Shown here in pieces: positions 9,404 through 11,775 of a stretch of 11,775 nucleotides of DNA. Under the pieces are notes generated by a model that made no database searches, was not told the origin of the DNA, and was given only the letters and a program-made list of their open reading frames with translations. How positions within the stretch are numbered: position 1 is the first letter of the stretch; each line of letters begins with the position of its first letter. This stretch comes from an uncultured Lentisphaeria bacterium. GTDB lineage: Bacteria > Verrucomicrobiota > Lentisphaeria > JABSQK01 > CAJWLW01. Position numbers and translations under genes: made by a program. The stretch lies in contig CAJWLW010000131.1 of the NCBI GenBank assembly GCA_913042885.1, forward strand, positions 1 through 11,775, written 5' to 3'.

Positions 9404-9745
9404 ATGAAATACATCACTGCCATAATTCAGCAGGATCGCCTGAACGATGTGCTCGACGCGCTCGAGAGCAAAAACGTCCACTTGGTGACGGTCACATCGG
9501 TCATGGGCCGCGGCCGTCAGAAAGGCGAAGCCGAGGTGTACCGCGGCCACAAGGAAGTAGGTAGCCTGCTGAGCAAGGTGAAGTTGGAGATTGCCGTCAA
9601 CGACGAATTTGTCGACCCGGCGGTTAGTGCTATTGCCGAAGCAACCAAGACCGGCAAAATCGGCGACGGCAAGATCTTCGTGCTGCCGCTTGAGCAATGC
9701 CATCGCATCCGCACCGGTGAGACCGGCACGGAAGCGATCGGTTGA
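9404..9745 (+). CDS. glnK: P-II family nitrogen regulatory protein, GlnK type
   Basis: The 113-residue length and sequence fit the P-II family, trimeric sensors of ATP/ADP, 2-oxoglutarate and nitrogen status. Numbering matches E. coli GlnB exactly. The T-loop begins GRGRQKG with Gln39 and has Tyr46 in VYRG. The ATP-site residues Lys58, Lys90 (in TGKIGDGKIFV), Arg101 and Arg103 are present. Tyr51, uridylylated by GlnD in proteobacteria, is Glu51, and position 49 is His rather than the Ser phosphorylated in cyanobacteria, so neither known T-loop modification is possible. Control is probably by ligand binding alone. Its position 14 bases after amt indicates that it binds and closes Amt; it might also signal to the neighbouring activator, by inference. 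GAGAGGA at 9388-9394 is the ribosome binding site and overlaps the amt stop codon, suggesting translational coupling. Confidence 0.96.
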   Translation: MKYITAIIQQDRLNDVLDALESKNVHLVTVTSVMGRGRQKGEAEVYRGHKEVGSLLSKVKLEIAVNDEFVDPAVSAIAEATKTGKIGDGKIFVLPLEQCHRIRTGETGTEAIG

Positions 9746-9765
9746 TCGAAGAGGTTTGAAACTCG

Positions 9766-9807
9766 AAAAGCCCCGGCTGCGAGATGCAGCCGGGGCTTTT
9801 TGTTTTT
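9766..9807. terminator. Strong bidirectional intrinsic terminator after glnK
   Basis: The stem 9766-9780 (AAAAGCCCCGGCTGC) is perfectly complementary to 9786-9800, 15 bp in all, with the 5-base loop GAGAT. It continues into TTTTTGTTTTT at 9797-9807 on the + strand. On the minus strand the same stem ends in TTTT, so it may also stop transcripts arriving from the isomerase genes, whose last stop codon is about 100 bases away. Confidence 0.93.
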
Positions 9808-9902
9808 GACGGGAACAGTAGAGGAAGAGTGAGGAATGGCTGGGAGATAGGGGGGGCTGATACAGGGAGTACAGATCAAGATATGGCAAGAACAGTGCCG
9901 GA
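9808..9902. other. Purine-rich gap between convergent operons
   Basis: The + strand here is strongly purine-rich and includes a run of seven G at 9850-9856 between GGG at 9842-9844 and GGG at 9865-9867. No gene is visible. On the minus strand it would be the 3' untranslated end of the isomerase transcript. Confidence 0.4.
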
Positions 9903-10916
9903 CTATTTAAAATCGAGCAGCTCGATTTCAAACACGAGCAGCTGGTTGCCGGGCACCAGCGGCGGTCGGCCTTTGGCGCCATAGGCGAGCTCCGGTGGGA
10001 CGAAGATCGTGCGGTGCTCGCCGCGCGTCATCGTCGGCAACGTTTCGTCCCAGGCTTTCAGAGTGCGGCCTTTACCAACGACAAATGTGTACGGTTGCTG
10101 CTGTTCCCGGGTATTGGCGAACTCCTCGCCGGTGTCGTAGATTCTGGCTCTGTAATGGACGGTCACCCGGGCTCCGACAGCTGGCGATCCCTCGCCCTTC
10201 CCAGGCTCGTCGATGAGGTACCCGATGCCCGAATCCGTGAACGCGGCTTTCGGATGCCGGTGCCGGATCTGGGCCTGCTCGAAATCCTTCTGCGTCGCCG
10301 TGAACGCCTCGGCTTCGGTACCGATGCGCCGAATACGGACGGTATTCATGGCATCGCCTTTCTTGATCTCGCTGACGACGTCCTGCCCCCTGGCAACCTG
10401 ACCGAACACGGTGTGCAAGTTGTCGAGATGCTTCGTGGGCCCGTGGGTAATGAAAAACTGCGACCCATTGGTGTTCGGTCCGGAATTCGCCATCGACAGG
10501 ATACCGGCGCCGGTGTGTTTCAGATCCGCATGAAATTCGTCTTCGAATTGGTAGCCGGGGCCGCCAGTGCCGTTGCCGCGAGGATCGCCGGACTGAATCA
10601 CGAAGCCATCGACGACGCGATGAAAGGTCATGTCGTCGTAGAACGGCCCGCCCGCCTGTCGGTTCGAGCGTTTCGTTCCCTCCGCCAGGCCGACGAAATT
10701 GGTAACCGTGAGCGGGGTACGCTTGTAGTGGAGCCGCAGGACAATTTTGCCGCGGTTCGTGTCGATGACAGCATAGAGCCCGTCGGCAAGCTTGCCGTCA
10801 GCCTCGGCGTTGACCGCTTCGACTGGGGCCGGTTCGGGATTACGGGTGTCGGAGGCGGTTGCGGCGGTACTCAAAGCAAATGCCGCGGCCAATGAGATGC
10901 CGGTCAGTCGCTTCAT
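9903..10916 (-). CDS. Secreted cyclophilin-FKBP fusion peptidyl-prolyl isomerase
   Basis: This 337-residue protein joins two unrelated prolyl-isomerase folds. A signal peptide (residues 1 to about 21) and an acidic, Pro-rich linker come first. A cyclophilin domain spans about 45-200, with Arg100 in FHRVV, Phe105 and Gln108 in GFVIQSGD, Met142 in MANSG, Phe155 in GSQFF and His168. The position of cyclophilin Trp121 is His163, so cyclosporin binding would probably be weak. An FKBP domain spans about 225-337, with Tyr255 in VHYRARIYDTG, Phe266, Trp289 in KAWDETL, Tyr312 in PPELAYGAKG and the VFEIELLDF end. It would speed folding of exported proteins in the periplasm. It lies 38 bases after another secreted cyclophilin gene, probably in one operon, and has no clear ribosome binding site of its own. 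The leader and linker share an almost identical DNA block with that neighbour. Confidence 0.94.
   Translation of the reverse strand: MKRLTGISLAAAFALSTAATASDTRNPEPAPVEAVNAEADGKLADGLYAVIDTNRGKIVLRLHYKRTPLTVTNFVGLAEGTKRSNRQAGGPFYDDMTFHRVVDGFVIQSGDPRGNGTGGPGYQFEDEFHADLKHTGAGILSMANSGPNTNGSQFFITHGPTKHLDNLHTVFGQVARGQDVVSEIKKGDAMNTVRIRRIGTEAEAFTATQKDFEQAQIRHRHPKAAFTDSGIGYLIDEPGKGEGSPAVGARVTVHYRARIYDTGEEFANTREQQQPYTFVVGKGRTLKAWDETLPTMTRGEHRTIFVPPELAYGAKGRPPLVPGNQLLVFEIELLDFK
10801..10883 (-). repeat. 83-bp leader repeat, copy 1 (in fusion isomerase gene)
   Basis: This block matches 11520-11602 at 80 of 83 positions; the three differences, at 10815, 10870 and 10881, are all C/T transitions. It codes for the end of the signal peptide and the first part of the linker (ASDTRNPEPAPVEAVNAEA). 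The similarity falls off sharply at both edges. Confidence 0.95.
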
Positions 10917-10954
10917 GGGGGCTCGTGTGGTTGTGGGCGTCCGGCCGGGTGCTA

Positions 10955-11638
10955 TTACTTGTCCCCGAGCAGTTTATCGAAAGAGGCTTGGTCGGCGATG
11001 AATTTTTCGGCGTCCTCGCCGACGCGCTTGATGATAATTTTGTCGAGTTTGTCGCCTTTGGCGATGGCGTCAACGACGTCTTGCCCGTCCACGACCTTGC
11101 CAAACACCGTGTGTTTTCCGTCGAGCCATTGGGTTTCCTTGTGGGTGATGAAGAACTGCGAGCCATTGGTGCCGGGGCCGGAGTTGGCCATCGACAGAAT
11201 GCCGGGGCCGGAGTGTTTCAGGGTCGGGTCGAATTCGTCTTGGAATTTATAGCCTGGGTTGCCGCGCCCGTTGCCGTTCGGGCAGCCGCCCTGGATCATG
11301 AAGTCGGCGATGACGCGATGGAATATGAGTCCGTCGTAGTACGGCTGGCCTTCGGGTCGGATCGATTTGATCTTGCCTTCCGCCAGGCCGACGAAATTGG
11401 TCACTGTCAGCGGCACTTTCTTGTAATAGAGTTCCAGGACGATGTCGCCTTTTGAGGTGCTCATTGTAGCGTACAGCCCGGGGGTGAGTGCTTCGGCGCT
11501 CTCGGCTTCGGTGCTTTCGGCCTCGGCGTTGACTGCTTCGACTGGGGCCGGTTCGGGATTACGGGTGTCGGAGGCGGTTGCGGCGGTATTCAAAGCAAAC
11601 GCAGCGCAGATGGTGAGAGCGAGAGTTGTGTGTTTCAT
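10955..11638 (-). CDS. Secreted cyclophilin-type peptidyl-prolyl isomerase
   Basis: The 227-residue protein starts with a signal peptide (1 to about 22), followed by an Ala/Glu-rich linker to about residue 52 (AESTEAESAEA) and one cyclophilin domain (about 54-206). Catalytic residues by comparison with human cyclophilin A are Arg108 in FHRVI, Phe113, Met114 and Gln116 in DFMIQGG, Met150, Gln161 and Phe163 in GSQFF, and His176. Trp171 in WLDGKH keeps the cyclosporin-contact tryptophan that the neighbouring fusion has lost. A lysine-rich tail ends the protein. It acts outside the cytoplasm on exported proteins. AAGGAG (11651-11646 on the minus strand) lies 7 bases before the ATG. It starts 30 bases after the end of the oxidoreductase gene and is followed by the fusion isomerase, which looks like a duplicate with an added FKBP domain. 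The order of events is inference. Confidence 0.95.
   Translation of the reverse strand: MKHTTLALTICAAFALNTAATASDTRNPEPAPVEAVNAEAESTEAESAEALTPGLYATMSTSKGDIVLELYYKKVPLTVTNFVGLAEGKIKSIRPEGQPYYDGLIFHRVIADFMIQGGCPNGNGRGNPGYKFQDEFDPTLKHSGPGILSMANSGPGTNGSQFFITHKETQWLDGKHTVFGKVVDGQDVVDAIAKGDKLDKIIIKRVGEDAEKFIADQASFDKLLGDK
11520..11602 (-). repeat. 83-bp leader repeat, copy 2 (in single-domain cyclophilin gene)
   Basis: This is the partner of 10801-10883. Both copies lie in the same orientation 719 bases apart and occupy the same place in their genes. The coding regions that follow are clearly less similar, so the block has been kept alike, or copied, more recently than the catalytic parts. Confidence 0.95.
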
Positions 11639-11668
11639 CGGATGGCTCCTTCTTGTTTGGTTGAATTG

Positions 11669-11775
11669 TCACAAGGGCAGATCAACAGCCTGCGCTTCGG
11701 CGGCGCTGACGGCGACTGCCTCGGTGAATTCCATGTACTTGACGCCGTCTTCGAACGTCGTCAGCCGTATCGGTT
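11669..11775 (-). CDS. C-terminal end of a probable Gfo/Idh/MocA-family oxidoreductase (partial)
   Basis: Only the last 34 complete codons are in the window; the gene enters from the right edge and ends at TGA (11671-11669). The visible residues include RLTTFEDGVKYMEFTEAV and a SAAEAQAVDLPL end. This form (a Thr-Phe-Glu-Asp-Gly motif, a Glu-Ala helix, then a Ser-Ala turn and a final short strand) is typical of the C-terminus of Gfo/Idh/MocA NAD(P)-dependent sugar or inositol dehydrogenases. The fragment is too short for certainty, and the substrate cannot be judged. It is the upstream neighbour of the two secreted isomerase genes, 30 bases away, so the three may share a transcript. Confidence 0.6.
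   Translation of the reverse strand, partial: PIRLTTFEDGVKYMEFTEAVAVSAAEAQAVDLPL

Noticed and set aside
10014..10895. 293-codon open frame on the + strand
   Set aside because: It is antisense to the cyclophilin-FKBP gene, which has clear motifs over its whole length.
10859..11455. 198-codon open frame on the + strand
   Set aside because: It is antisense to both isomerase genes, spans their junction and has no family resemblance.

Overview
The window reads as part of a bacterial chromosome of moderately high GC content. Several features suggest the Planctomycetes-Verrucomicrobia-Chlamydiae group, perhaps Kiritimatiellota, Lentisphaerota or Verrucomicrobiota: some departures from the usual 16S sequence (for example around base 120), a secreted pectate-lyase-like beta-helix protein, a Gfo/Idh/MocA-type gene end, a sigma-54 regulator, and secreted proteins with Ala/Glu-rich linkers. 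This placement is inference from general knowledge; no database was consulted.

Layout. Bases 1-4254 are the 3' two thirds of an rRNA operon on the + strand: the 16S 3' part, tRNA-Ala(UGC), tRNA-Ile(GAU), a complete 23S, a complete 5S and a T-run. The spacer tRNAs are in the order Ala-Ile, the reverse of E. coli. The spacer before 23S carries a perfect hairpin with a GCGA loop followed by a boxA-like antitermination site. Only 66 bases after the T-run begins a secreted right-handed beta-helix protein of the pectate lyase superfamily (4321-5691, +). It converges on a NifA/NtrC-type sigma-54-dependent activator (5786-7327, -) with a GAF domain, an AAA+ domain carrying GAFTSA instead of GAFTGA, and a Fis-type helix-turn-helix.

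The region 7328-7979 is a long divergent regulatory interval. It holds a good -24/-12 (sigma-54) promoter candidate pointing at the next genes and a stretch that may be a decayed coding sequence. It leads into an ammonium transporter (amt, 7980-9389) and a P-II signal protein (glnK, 9404-9745), which form a two-gene operon closed by a strong bidirectional terminator. The P-II protein keeps the ATP-site residues but lacks Tyr51, the usual uridylylation site. A plausible model is that the activator drives amt-glnK from the sigma-54 promoter, and that GlnK gates Amt through its conserved C-terminal tail.

The right end is a minus-strand cluster, read from 11775 towards 9903: the last 34 codons of a probable Gfo/Idh/MocA-family oxidoreductase, a secreted cyclophilin (10955-11638), and a secreted cyclophilin-FKBP fusion (9903-10916). 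The two isomerase genes share an almost identical 83-bp block covering part of the signal peptide and the linker, while their catalytic domains have diverged widely. This points to gene conversion or exchange of the secretion leader.

The most notable points are the leader-exchanged pair of secreted prolyl isomerases with a two-family fusion, the GAFTSA activator beside a sigma-54 promoter for amt-glnK, the P-II protein without its modification tyrosine, and an AUG-UGA start-stop overlapping the amt GTG start. I see no CRISPR array, insertion sequence, phage gene or defence system.
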